A DNA stretch of 64,000 bases from Microbacterium oxydans. GTDB taxonomy: Bacteria; Actinomycetota; Actinomycetes; Actinomycetales; Microbacteriaceae. Under the pieces are notes generated by a model that was given only the letters and a program-made list of their open reading frames with translations, had not been told where the DNA came from and made no database searches. Positions 34,690 to 43,726 of the stretch are shown piece after piece. Location of the stretch: contig NZ_JYIV01000016.1 of assembly GCF_000956405.1 (NCBI RefSeq), positions 35,827 through 99,826 of the forward strand, read 5' to 3'. Position numbers and translations under genes: made by a program. The first letter of the stretch is position 1, and each line of letters starts with the position of its first letter.

Positions 34690-36510
34690 ATGCCTGACCT
34701 TCTCGCCTCGGCTGTCGACGCCGCGTCCGTTGCCGTCGACACTCGGGCCTCCGTGCCGCCGATCGGCGCTCCCGCCCTGTCCTGGCGCGATGGGGAGATC
34801 CTTCGCGACGGCGTCGCGCACCGCATCATCGCCGGCTCGATCCACTACTTCCGGGTGCATCCCGACCAGTGGGAGGACCGCCTCCGCCGCCTCGCCGCGA
34901 TGGGCGCGAACACGGTCGACACGTATGTCGCGTGGAACTTCCACGAACGCGTCGAGGGTGACGTGCGCTTCGACGGCTGGCGCGACATCGAGCGCTTCAT
35001 CCGCCTCGCCGGAGAGGTGGGCCTGGATGTCTTCCTGCGGCCGAGCCCCTACATCTGCGCGGAATGGTCCAACGGCGGCATCCCGTTCTGGCTGTCCGGT
35101 CGCGTGGCTGCTCTGCGCACGAGCGATGCCGACTTCCTCGCGGCCGTCGACGCCTGGTACGACGAGCTGATCCCCCGCCTCGTCCCGCTGCAGGCCGCGC
35201 ACGGCGGACCCATCGTCGCCGTCCAAGTCGAGAACGAGTACGGCTCGTTCGGCAGCGACCCCGCCTACCTCGCGCATCTGCGTGACGGGCTGCGTCGCCG
35301 CGGGATGGTCGAGATGCTCACGACCGCCGACGGCATCACGAGCGACATGATCGAGCACGGCAGTGTGCCCGGGGCCATGGCGACATTCACCTTCGGCACC
35401 GGCGTCGCGACGGCGGTGGAGCTGCGTCGTCACGGCGATGCGCTCATGTGCAGTGAGCTGTGGGGCGGGTGGTTCGACCACTGGGGGGAGCGGCACCACG
35501 TGCGTTCGGCCGCGAGTGCCGGCGGCACCATCGAGGAGCTGCTGCGTGCGGGCGGATCCGTGAGCCTCTACATGGCGCACGGAGGCACGAACTTCGGTCT
35601 CTGGAACGGGGCAAACCATGATCAGGTGCTGCAGCCGACCGTCACCAGCTACGACTCGGATGCGCCGATCGGTGAAGACGGCACCCTCACCGAGAAATTC
35701 CACGCGCTGCGGGCGATGTTCGCGCCCTTCCATGCGGCTGAGCTTCCGCCGGTCCCCGCGCCACCACGGCGACAGACTGCGGCGACGGCGGTGCTCGACC
35801 CCCGTGCGTCCCTGATCGAGCTGATCGCCTCGCTTCCCGTGACCGGCGACGTCTCGCCGCGACCGCGCACCTTCGAAGAGCTCGGCGCCGAAGACGGGCT
35901 CGTCGCCTACGAGGCTGACGTCTCCTTCCCCGCAGAAGCGACACTCACTGTCGACGGACTGCACGACCGGGCAGTGGTGTTCCTCGACGGCCTTCGGCTC
36001 GGCGTGCTGGAGCGTGACGGCGAGACCTCTCTCCCCCTGCCGCGCGACGGTGGTGCGGGCCGCCTTATCCTCGTCGTCGAGAGCCTCGGGCGTATCAACT
36101 ACGGCCCCTACACCGGCGAGGGCAAGGGCATCATGCGCGGCGTGATGATCGGCCGCCGGCTGGTCAACGGGTGGACGCATCGCCTCATCCCGCAGGACGC
36201 TCCTGCGGCGACGTCCGCGTCTGCTGACGGTGCCGGCGACGGGGTTGCTGTGGCCTCGTTCGACGTCGCCGAGCCGCTCGACGCCTGGCTCGCCTTCCCT
36301 GGCGGCTCCAAGGGCATGGTCTGGTTGAACGGATTCCTCCTCGGTCGGTACTGGAAGATCGGGCCGCAGGTGACGCTGTATGCACCGGCGCCGCTGTGGC
36401 GGGCGGGTCGCAACGAGATCGTGGTGCTCGACACCGATGGGCTGGGCGCGACGGTCGAGATCCGCGAGCAGCCCTCCTTCGGCGAGACCGAGGAGTTCAT
36501 CGGCTCCTGA
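34690..36510 (+). CDS. Beta-galactosidase, glycoside hydrolase family 35
   Basis: A 606-residue enzyme; ATG 34690 with GGAG 4 nt upstream. No signal peptide, so it is cytoplasmic. The TIM barrel begins at residue 50 (IIAGSIHYFRVHPDQWEDRL). The acid/base glutamate is in VENEYGSFG and the nucleophile in CSELWGGWFDHWG, both as in family GH35; GGTNFG is the substrate-binding motif. C-terminal beta-sandwich domains carry the usual YKVxGxxW-like WKIGPQVTLY segment. It would remove terminal beta-galactose from an imported sugar. It is divergent from the LacI regulator under the operator at 34659, in a locus with a GH101 enzyme and an ABC importer. Confidence 0.93.
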   Translation: MPDLLASAVDAASVAVDTRASVPPIGAPALSWRDGEILRDGVAHRIIAGSIHYFRVHPDQWEDRLRRLAAMGANTVDTYVAWNFHERVEGDVRFDGWRDIERFIRLAGEVGLDVFLRPSPYICAEWSNGGIPFWLSGRVAALRTSDADFLAAVDAWYDELIPRLVPLQAAHGGPIVAVQVENEYGSFGSDPAYLAHLRDGLRRRGMVEMLTTADGITSDMIEHGSVPGAMATFTFGTGVATAVELRRHGDALMCSELWGGWFDHWGERHHVRSAASAGGTIEELLRAGGSVSLYMAHGGTNFGLWNGANHDQVLQPTVTSYDSDAPIGEDGTLTEKFHALRAMFAPFHAAELPPVPAPPRRQTAATAVLDPRASLIELIASLPVTGDVSPRPRTFEELGAEDGLVAYEADVSFPAEATLTVDGLHDRAVVFLDGLRLGVLERDGETSLPLPRDGGAGRLILVVESLGRINYGPYTGEGKGIMRGVMIGRRLVNGWTHRLIPQDAPAATSASADGAGDGVAVASFDVAEPLDAWLAFPGGSKGMVWLNGFLLGRYWKIGPQVTLYAPAPLWRAGRNEIVVLDTDGLGATVEIREQPSFGETEEFIGS

Positions 36511-36538
36511 CCGCTCTGCTGCTGCTCCGAGACCCATC

Positions 36539-36594
36539 CTCCGCGCCGAGACCCATCGTCTCCGGCGGCTGTGAGGGTGGGTCTCGGCGCGGAG
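36539..36594. terminator. Hairpin downstream of the GH35 gene
   Basis: Perfect 17-bp arms (36539-36555, 36578-36594) around a 22-nt loop. The word GAGACCCAT occurs as a direct repeat on the left. It separates the GH35 gene from the GH101 promoter. Confidence 0.65.
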
Positions 36595-36626
36595 CGTGGG
36601 TTTCGCCGGCGCGGCGCTTCGAGACA

Positions 36627-36640
36627 TGTTTGCGCTCGCT
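36627..36640. promoter_or_regulatory. Upstream LacI operator of the GH101 gene
   Basis: TGTTTGCGCTCGCT matches 12 of 14 positions of the shared operator (read on the minus strand), 55 bp upstream of the second copy. Two sites at this spacing would allow DNA looping. Confidence 0.5.
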
Positions 36641-36652
36641 CAGCGAAAAGCC

Positions 36653-36695
36653 TTGATCTACATGGCCGCGTCCGCTTACAGTGATAGCGCAAACA
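36653..36695 (+). promoter_or_regulatory. GH101 promoter with LacI operator
   Basis: -35 TTGATC (36653-36658) and -10 TACAGT (36677-36682), spacer 18 bp. The operator TGATAGCGCAAACA (36682-36695) begins at the last base of the -10, as at the GH35 promoter. Confidence 0.7.
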
Positions 36696-36776
36696 TCGAT
36701 GTGGTTCGTCGATGATCACTTGCGACGCGCTGGGGCGTCTCTCCTCCCGGGCGTCGCTCCGATCGAGAGGCAAGAC

Positions 36777-39700
36777 GTGTCGAAACCTTCCCGACCGCCC
36801 CGCGCCGCCGTCGCTCTCAGCTCCGTGCTGGCGACCGCGCTCGCAATCGGCGGTGTGCTCACCCCGGCGACGGCCGCGCAGGCCGCCGATCTCGTTCCGG
36901 TGCCGAAGACCGACTACCGCCTGCACGCGGTCTCGAGCGAGTCGGATCCGTACCCGGCGCCACCCTCGCTCGACGGCACCGCGCTGGGTGCCTTCGACGG
37001 AGACTTCGCGACGCAGTGGACCTCGCGCTACTCCGCGAATGCCCCGTTCCCGCACTGGATCGTCGTCGACCTGCAGCGCTCGCTCTCGGTGAAGGCCCTC
37101 GACTACTCGGTCAAGAAGGGGCAGGGCGTCGCCGCCAAGACGGTGGAGGTCTATGTCACCGACGACGCGGATGTCGCGCGCAACTCTCCGGCCGACGGCG
37201 GATGGGGTGCGGCTTCGGGAGCCGCGACACTGCACGCGCCCACCGCGAACGACGAGAAGCAGCGCATCACGCTCGACTCCGCCAAGGACGGCCGCTACGT
37301 GGCGTTGCTCGTGATCGACGCGCAGGGCACCACCGGGGGAGGGGCAGGCGAGATCGAGGTCCTCTCCGACGAGGCGCTGCCTCCTATCGTCACCGAACCG
37401 GAGACGCCCGACACCGATGAGACCGTCGAGATCGCCGACGGCGGTACGACGGCCATCGTGTCGACCGAGTTCCCCCGCATCACCGGATACCGGGTGGGAA
37501 GCGAGAGCATCGCCGGCCAGCGCAGCTCCGCGAAGACCTGGGCGGTGAACGGCACGACCTATCCGTCGACGACCACCTCGACATCCTCGGCGAACGGCGT
37601 CGATTACGTGTCGACGCTCACCGGCATCGACGTGACCGTGCGCAGCAGCATCCGCGTCGCGAAGGACGGCACCGTCGGGTTCGAGGTGACCGCCGTCGAA
37701 GGCGGAGCCACCGTGACCACGCTCGGACTCCCCGACAACGCGTTCCTCTCCGTGAGTGCCGCGGATGCCGGTGCAGCGCTCGACCGCACCGTGATCAGCC
37801 CCGACAGCACCAAGAACGCCGACGAGCACATCGCCCTCAACGCCTCGACGGTCTCCGGTCAGAAGGGGGCGGCCTTCGCCTTCCTCGGCAACGGTGCGCT
37901 CGTGGGCAGCGTCATCACCAACGCGACGACGCAGGCATCCGGCGGCACCGCCTCCTGGAACACGCGCCTGACCACGCGCGTGACCGAGGCTGCCGGACGC
38001 ACCGCTGAGATCGGATCCAGCGCCTGGCTGATCCACCCGACCACCGCTGTGGACAGCCGCGTGACCACGTACGCCCTGCCGAAGGTCACGGTGCTCCTCG
38101 CCGCAGATCGCAACGGGGACGCGACGGTCGACTGGCAGGACGCCGCGATCCGCTACCGCGAGGTCGACACTCCGCGTCTCGGCGCCGACCGGGTCGCGGA
38201 GCGCGTCGTCAGCCGCATCCCGTTCAACTTCGCCTCGAGCGCGACGAACTACTTCGACCTCACCCTCGACAACACCAAGCGCATCGCGAACCAGACCGAC
38301 GGCCTCGGACAGTGGGTGCTCAACAAGGGCTATGGCAGCGAAGGCCATGACTCCGCGAACACCGACTATGGCGGGAACTACAACGAGCGCGCGGGAGGGC
38401 TCAGTGACCTGAACAACCTCGTCGATGAGGGAGCGAAGCTCAACGCCGACATGAGCGTGCACGTCAACGCCACGGAGATGTATCCGCAGGCCAACGCGTT
38501 CGACTCCGCGATCATCGATGGAGCGGCGCCCTACAAGCCGGGCTGGAACTGGCTCGACCAGTCGTACTACATCAACCAGCAGGCCGACCTCGGCACGGGG
38601 CGCGTGCTCGACCGCTTCCAGCAGCTGCGCGACGAGGTCCCCGGTCTCAGCGGTGTCTACATCGACGTGTACTACTCCAATGGCTGGGTCGCCGAGGAGC
38701 TCGCGGACGAGCTGAACGCCATGGACCTCGAGGTAGCCACCGAGTGGGGTGACAAGTTCGTCGACAGCACGGTCTGGTCGCACTGGCCGAACGACCTCAG
38801 CTACGGCGGTGTGACCAACAAGGGCATCAACTCGACCATGGTGCGTTTCATCCAGAACGGGCAGGCCGACGTCTGGAACGACGACGCCCTGCTCGGCCAG
38901 CAGCGCCTCGTCGACGCCGAGGGGTGGGTCGGCAACCGCAACTGGGACGGCTTCGTCGACAACATCTGGACGCAGAGTCTGCCGACCAAGTTCCTGCAGC
39001 ACTTCGACCTGCTGACGTACGAGGCCGGTGCGCAGGCGACTCTGACCGATGATGTGGCCGTGCGGATGGACGGCAGCACCAGGGTCGTCACCATGGACGG
39101 CGCGACGGTGCTGCGCGGCGACTCCTACCTGCTTCCGTGGCAGTCGCTGGCGTCGAACCAGGACGCCGGCTCGCCGGTCGATGCCGACAAGATGTACTTC
39201 TACTCCGCATCCGGCGGCGAGAAGACCTTCGGTCTCACCGACGCGTTCCGGGGCAACACCGCCTTCGACGTCTTCGAACTCGGCGATCAGGGACGCGTCA
39301 AGGTGGGCACGGCGACCGCGAACGACGGTGAGCTCACGCTCAGCGGCGACAAGGGCACAGCCTACGTCGTGGTGCCGCAGGGCGGTGCACAGCGCGCGGC
39401 GGTGGAGTACCGTGATGCGGGCCTCCACGACCCGGGATTCAACTCCGGTTCGCTCGATGTGTGGAGCCCGCAGGGCGATGTGACCATCGAGCGCACCGAC
39501 CTCGGCAACGCGAAGAACGAGTCCCGCGGCGACAACATCGCCGTGTTCGGCGCCGCCGCCTCGTCGATCTCGCAGACCGTGACCGGGCTCACTCCCGGCC
39601 AGCGGTACGCGTTCTCGGCGCAGGTGCAGATCGATCCGACCGCGACCCGCGACGTGAGCGTCTCGGTCGACACCGGTTCCGGCGCGGTGACGCGCACGTG

Positions 39701-41966
39701 GAACCTCTCCCCGACGTACAACTACATGCGAGCCGACTCCAAGGCGGGCCAGTACTACCAGCGCGGCTCGACGTCGTTCCTCGCTCCGGCTTCCGGTGAG
39801 GTGAGGGTCTCGATCGGTGCCGTCGCCGGCGACGCGAAGGTGCGCGTCGACAACGCCCGCATCTCGACCGACACCACCGGCCCGTTCGCAGCCGGCACGG
39901 TGTACTCGAACGACTTCGAGGGCAACGAGGCGGGGTGGGGCCCGTTCGTGAAGGGCGACGCCAGCGGCATCGACGATCCGCGTACGAGCATCTCGCGCCG
40001 CCACGACCCGTACGCGAGCAGCGAGTGGCGGAACACGGCCAAGCCGTTCGATGCGGGCCCCCTGGCCGGTCTGGCCGTCGACACTACGCTCAACGGCGAC
40101 CACTCGCTCATGTCGCACTCCGAGAACAGCGGGGTGGTCTACCGCACGGATCCGACCCTCGTCCCGCTGCAGGCCGGGCACTCGTACCGCATCGGCTTCG
40201 ACTACCAGGCCGGCGCGAGCGGGGCGTACCGCTGGCTCACCGGCACCGATGCGGTGGCGGGTGGGAAGATCACCTCGACCACGCTCAGTCGCACCGGCAT
40301 CGCACAGGCGCTGGAGACGACCGCGTTCTCGCAGGACGTGATCGTCGGCTGCGGCGACTACACCTGGGTGGGACTCGAGCGCGTGGGCGGACCGGACGTC
40401 GACTTCGTCTTGGACGACTTCACCGTCACCGACCTCGGCCCCACGGCCGGCGGAACGCCCTGCGCGACCGTCTCGGGCGAAGCGGGCGTCCTGAGCCCCG
40501 GAGCGCAGACCGCGTTCACGACCACGTTCACCAACAGTGAGTCGATCGCCGTGGAGAACATCGGCGTGCAGCTCGAGGTTCCGGAGGGCTATGTGGTCGA
40601 GGTCGCCGACGGCTCGTCGAACCTGTTCGACGAGGTCGCGGCGGGCGACAGCGTGGATACCACCTGGCTGGTCACCGCGCCGGCAGAGGCAGCCGGCACG
40701 ACGGTCGGCATCGGGATCGCGGCGACGTACCTGGCCGACTGCGATGTGCGCACGGTCAGCACGACCCAGGAGGTGTCGGTGTCCTCACGGGCCCGCATCC
40801 CCAACGCCCAGGTCTCCGTGACGGCGAGCTCGGAGGAGACCTCGGGCGAAGACGGCGCGGCCGCGAACATGCTCGACGGCAACGCCGGCACGTTCTGGCA
40901 CAGCCGGTGGAGCTCGGCGGCCACCTCGTACCCGCACGTGCTGACGTTCGACCTCGGTGCTGCCGAGAAGGTCGACGGCATCTCGTACCTGCGCCGAGGA
41001 GCCAACCAGAACGGGCCCATCAAGGGATACGAGGTCGCGGTGTCGACGGACGGACAGGCGTACACACCCGTCGCCTCGGGAGAGTGGAAGAACGTCGCCG
41101 AGTGGCAGGATGTGGACTTCGCGGAGACCACGGCGCGCTACATCCGTGTGACCGCGCTCTCTTCGATCTCGGGGACACAGTTCGCCGCGGTCGCGGAGAT
41201 GGCCGTCTACGGCTCCTCCGCACCACGGGCCGGACACGCGCCGGCGACCCGTCCTGTGGATGACCTGAGCGCGTGCAACCCGGTGATCGACCCGAAGCTC
41301 GGGCTCGACGGCGACACCGTGCGTGCCGGCGAGACGGTGGGCATGGCGCTCACGGGCTTCGCGCCGCGGTCGACGGTGTCGGTCTGGCTGGATGGGACCA
41401 AGCTCTCGGATGCCAGGGTCGATGCGAAGGGTGCGTTGACGACGCGGCTGCTGATCCCCGCGAACGCCGAGGTCGGAAAGCACCGTGTCATCGTGCAGGA
41501 CGCGGCAGGCACAGAGCTCGCGAGCGCACCGTTGAAGGTCAAGAAGGCGAAGCCGGGGAAGAAGGCGACCGTCACGGCCTCCATCGGCTCTGTGTCCGCC
41601 GGGGCGACGCTGACCGTGCAGCTGAGCGGCTTCGAGCCCGATGCGCTGGTGCAGCTGTGGCTCCACTCCGAGCCCGTCCGGATCGGCGAGGTGACCACGT
41701 CGGCAGAGGGCGACGCGGTCGTGACCGTCACGATCCCGGCGTCGACACCGGCCGGCGCGCACGCGCTCGTCGCGACCGATGCCCAGGGCGTCGAGCTGGC
41801 TCGGGGCGATCTCGCCGTCACAGCTGCGACCGGCAGTGGCAGCAGCGGGGGAAACCTCGCGACGACGGGCGCTGAGGGGGCGATCTGGGCCGGTGCGGCT
41901 CTCGCGGCCCTGCTCACCATGGGCCTCGGTCTGACCCTGTGGCTGCGGCGGCGTCGCCTGAGCTGA
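36777..41966 (+). CDS. Wall-anchored endo-alpha-N-acetylgalactosaminidase, GH101
   Basis: A 1729-residue surface enzyme; GTG start with GAGAGG 6 nt upstream. Signal peptide to about residue 38 (ATAAQAAD). Domains in order: discoidin-like binding module (44-190), a beta-sandwich leading to the GH101 barrel (about 480-800) with likely nucleophile D630 (VYIDVYYSNGW) and acid/base E656 (ATEWGD), galactose-binding modules, an NEW3-like segment, a further F5/8 module (about 1340-1480), two Ig-like repeats, and the sorting signal LATTG (1694-1698), a membrane helix and RRRR. GH101 enzymes release Gal-beta-1,3-GalNAc from serine or threonine of O-glycoproteins. Two LacI operators precede it. Confidence 0.9.
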   Translation: MSKPSRPPRAAVALSSVLATALAIGGVLTPATAAQAADLVPVPKTDYRLHAVSSESDPYPAPPSLDGTALGAFDGDFATQWTSRYSANAPFPHWIVVDLQRSLSVKALDYSVKKGQGVAAKTVEVYVTDDADVARNSPADGGWGAASGAATLHAPTANDEKQRITLDSAKDGRYVALLVIDAQGTTGGGAGEIEVLSDEALPPIVTEPETPDTDETVEIADGGTTAIVSTEFPRITGYRVGSESIAGQRSSAKTWAVNGTTYPSTTTSTSSANGVDYVSTLTGIDVTVRSSIRVAKDGTVGFEVTAVEGGATVTTLGLPDNAFLSVSAADAGAALDRTVISPDSTKNADEHIALNASTVSGQKGAAFAFLGNGALVGSVITNATTQASGGTASWNTRLTTRVTEAAGRTAEIGSSAWLIHPTTAVDSRVTTYALPKVTVLLAADRNGDATVDWQDAAIRYREVDTPRLGADRVAERVVSRIPFNFASSATNYFDLTLDNTKRIANQTDGLGQWVLNKGYGSEGHDSANTDYGGNYNERAGGLSDLNNLVDEGAKLNADMSVHVNATEMYPQANAFDSAIIDGAAPYKPGWNWLDQSYYINQQADLGTGRVLDRFQQLRDEVPGLSGVYIDVYYSNGWVAEELADELNAMDLEVATEWGDKFVDSTVWSHWPNDLSYGGVTNKGINSTMVRFIQNGQADVWNDDALLGQQRLVDAEGWVGNRNWDGFVDNIWTQSLPTKFLQHFDLLTYEAGAQATLTDDVAVRMDGSTRVVTMDGATVLRGDSYLLPWQSLASNQDAGSPVDADKMYFYSASGGEKTFGLTDAFRGNTAFDVFELGDQGRVKVGTATANDGELTLSGDKGTAYVVVPQGGAQRAAVEYRDAGLHDPGFNSGSLDVWSPQGDVTIERTDLGNAKNESRGDNIAVFGAAASSISQTVTGLTPGQRYAFSAQVQIDPTATRDVSVSVDTGSGAVTRTWNLSPTYNYMRADSKAGQYYQRGSTSFLAPASGEVRVSIGAVAGDAKVRVDNARISTDTTGPFAAGTVYSNDFEGNEAGWGPFVKGDASGIDDPRTSISRRHDPYASSEWRNTAKPFDAGPLAGLAVDTTLNGDHSLMSHSENSGVVYRTDPTLVPLQAGHSYRIGFDYQAGASGAYRWLTGTDAVAGGKITSTTLSRTGIAQALETTAFSQDVIVGCGDYTWVGLERVGGPDVDFVLDDFTVTDLGPTAGGTPCATVSGEAGVLSPGAQTAFTTTFTNSESIAVENIGVQLEVPEGYVVEVADGSSNLFDEVAAGDSVDTTWLVTAPAEAAGTTVGIGIAATYLADCDVRTVSTTQEVSVSSRARIPNAQVSVTASSEETSGEDGAAANMLDGNAGTFWHSRWSSAATSYPHVLTFDLGAAEKVDGISYLRRGANQNGPIKGYEVAVSTDGQAYTPVASGEWKNVAEWQDVDFAETTARYIRVTALSSISGTQFAAVAEMAVYGSSAPRAGHAPATRPVDDLSACNPVIDPKLGLDGDTVRAGETVGMALTGFAPRSTVSVWLDGTKLSDARVDAKGALTTRLLIPANAEVGKHRVIVQDAAGTELASAPLKVKKAKPGKKATVTASIGSVSAGATLTVQLSGFEPDALVQLWLHSEPVRIGEVTTSAEGDAVVTVTIPASTPAGAHALVATDAQGVELARGDLAVTAATGSGSSGGNLATTGAEGAIWAGAALAALLTMGLGLTLWLRRRRLS
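41856..41870 (+). other. LAXTG sorting signal of the GH101 protein
   Basis: Codons for LATTG, residues 1694-1698, followed by a hydrophobic helix and a basic tail. LAXTG is the preferred motif of class E sortases in actinobacteria. Confidence 0.75.
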
Positions 41967-41978
41967 CCAGCATCCGCA

Positions 41979-42015
41979 CGAACGGCCCGGAGGCATCCCG
42001 CCTCCGGGCCGTTCG
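41979..42015. terminator. Terminator after the GH101 gene
   Basis: Perfect 16-bp arms (41979-41994, 42000-42015) and a 5-nt loop, 12 bp past the stop. Confidence 0.75.
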
Positions 42016-42154
42016 GCTGCGCTCCCGAGAAGGCTTCCTGCACGACAGGTGTCGATATCGGGCTCTCCCCATTCCTCGGAGCACTGCCCCTGCGCAGCGA
42101 GTCGGTCGGGTGTGACGAAGCAGGATGGCATCCGTAGCCGAGCGAGAGGAATGC

Positions 42155-42403
42155 ATGCATACTGTAAGCGTGCCCCATGTACTGATCCGTGACCTCGACC
42201 CGACGATCCACTCGGTCCTCGCTGCACGCGCGGAGTCACGAGGGCAGTCACTGCAGCAGTACCTGACATCTGAGCTGGCGCTCATCGCATCGCGCCCCAC
42301 GGTTCCGGAGCTCTTGGCCGCCCTCGGGGAGCGACCTGTCTCTCCGCCCATCGCGCCGGAGGCGATCGTCGCGGCGATCAGGGAGGGGCGAGCCGACCGA
42401 TGA
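42155..42403 (+). CDS. vapB: FitA/VapB-like ribbon-helix-helix antitoxin
   Basis: An 82-residue protein. The N-terminal VPHVLIRDLDPTIHSVLAAR with the following RGQSLQQYLTSEL is a ribbon-helix-helix domain of the FitA type. The C-terminal PEAIVAAIREGRADR is the toxin-binding end. AGAGGA sits 4 nt before the ATG; a GTG at 42170 would give a shorter form. The palindromic ATGCATGCAT (42151-42160) overlapping the start could be the operator. Its stop overlaps the toxin start by 4 bp. It belongs to a different antitoxin family from the first VapB in this window. Confidence 0.85.
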   Translation: MHTVSVPHVLIRDLDPTIHSVLAARAESRGQSLQQYLTSELALIASRPTVPELLAALGERPVSPPIAPEAIVAAIREGRADR

Positions 42404-42798
42404 TCGTCGTCGACGCATCCGTCGTGGTCGACGTCTTCTGCAACGTCGGTTCCACCTCTGCCCTCCATCGGCGTCTGACCGACGAAGTGCTGCTCGCGCC
42501 TGACCTGTTGCCGGTCGAGGTCGCGTCCGCGTTGCGCGGCCTGAATCGCGGGGGTGCGCTGACCGATGCCGCACTCGAGACCGCAGCCGTCGACCTCGCA
42601 CGGCTACGCGTCGAGCTGCACCCCACCCTGCCGCTCATTCCGCGCATCCTGGCACTCCGCCACACCATGACGGCCTACGACGCCGCCTACGTCGCGCTCG
42701 CGAGTGTGTTCGGGTGCCCGCTCATCACGCATGACCGAAGGCTCGCGCGTGCAGCCTCCGGCCATTGCGCAGTCGAGGTGCCTGTCATGCCCGACTGA
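42400..42798 (+). CDS. vapC: VapC-type PIN-domain toxin ribonuclease
   Basis: A 132-residue PIN protein with all catalytic acids: D5 (VVDASVVVDV), E40 (LPVEVASAL), D94 (TAYDAAYVAL) and D112 (LITHDRRL). This is the classical VapC pattern, so it should be an active ribonuclease when unbound. It is coupled to the FitA-like antitoxin and converges on the sugar ABC permease gene, 7 bp away. The pair splits the GH101 gene from the ABC genes that share its LacI operator, so it probably inserted into this locus. Confidence 0.88.
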   Translation: MIVVDASVVVDVFCNVGSTSALHRRLTDEVLLAPDLLPVEVASALRGLNRGGALTDAALETAAVDLARLRVELHPTLPLIPRILALRHTMTAYDAAYVALASVFGCPLITHDRRLARAASGHCAVEVPVMPD

Positions 42799-42805
42799 CC
42801 CGGGA

Positions 42806-43726
42806 TCAGCCCTTCACGGCGCCGGCGGCGAGGCCGGAGCGCCAGTACTTCTGCAGGGCGAAGAACAGCAGCACGAGCGGGATGACTCCGAGCAAGGCGC
42901 CGAGCATGACGGCTCCCTTGTCCGGGGCGAAGTAGCTCACCATGCCGTAGAGCCCGAGGGTCACGGGCTTCAGATCCTGACTCGAGATCATCATGAGCGG
43001 CAGGAGGAAGTTGTTCCAGGTGGCCACGAAGATGAACAGGAAGATCGTCACCATCGCCGGACCCAGAAGCCGCATCACGATCGTGAAGAAGATGCGCGCC
43101 TCGCCGGCACCGTCGATGCGGGCGGCTTCGAGCAGCTCGGTCGGCACCGACGACTGGGCGTAGACCATGCCGAGGAAGACGCCGAAGGGCGACACCGCGG
43201 AGGGGATGATGATCGCCCAGACGGTGTTGGTGAGTCCGAGCGCCTGGAACTCGATGTACAGCGGCACGGTCAGCAGTGCGACCGGGAGCAGCAGCCCCGC
43301 CATGATCACACCCACCGCGATGCGCTTGCCGGGGAAGGCGAACTTCGCGATCGCGTAGCCGGCCATCACCGCGAACAGGGTGCCGATGACGCCCGCGCTC
43401 ACGGAGTACAGCATCGAGTTGCCGACCCACCGCCAGAACAGGCCCTGGGTCCAGTTCATGAGGCTGTCGTAATTCGTGTCGAGGTTCCAGTCGGCGAACC
43501 AGAAGCCGAAGGTCGACGTGAGGTCGGTGTTGTTCTTGGTCGACGCGACGATCAGCCAGTACACGGGCACGAGGAAGTACAGCGTGGCCACGACGAGCGC
43601 GATGATGCCGAACGCTCGAGCGGCCGGTGTGGGGGCGATCGAGGGTGGCGGGGCGTCCACGTCGCGCGGGGGGCGCGGACGTCGACGCGGCGATGCTCCG
43701 GTGGTGATGAGGCGCGTGGTGGTCAT
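42806..43726 (-). CDS. Sugar ABC transporter permease (MalG type)
   Basis: A 306-residue permease with six helices. The N-terminus (about 30 residues) is Pro/Arg-rich and cytoplasmic. The EAA loop that docks the ATPase is EAARIDGAGEARIFFTIVMR (about residues 199-218). It is a carbohydrate-uptake family-1 permease and pairs with the MalF-type permease gene upstream, which it overlaps by 4 bp. No ATPase gene is in this operon, so the complex must borrow a shared MsmK-like ATPase. Under the LacI operator at 46201 via the upstream genes. Confidence 0.9.
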   Translation of the reverse strand: MTTTRLITTGASPRRRPRPPRDVDAPPPSIAPTPAARAFGIIALVVATLYFLVPVYWLIVASTKNNTDLTSTFGFWFADWNLDTNYDSLMNWTQGLFWRWVGNSMLYSVSAGVIGTLFAVMAGYAIAKFAFPGKRIAVGVIMAGLLLPVALLTVPLYIEFQALGLTNTVWAIIIPSAVSPFGVFLGMVYAQSSVPTELLEAARIDGAGEARIFFTIVMRLLGPAMVTIFLFIFVATWNNFLLPLMMISSQDLKPVTLGLYGMVSYFAPDKGAVMLGALLGVIPLVLLFFALQKYWRSGLAAGAVKG

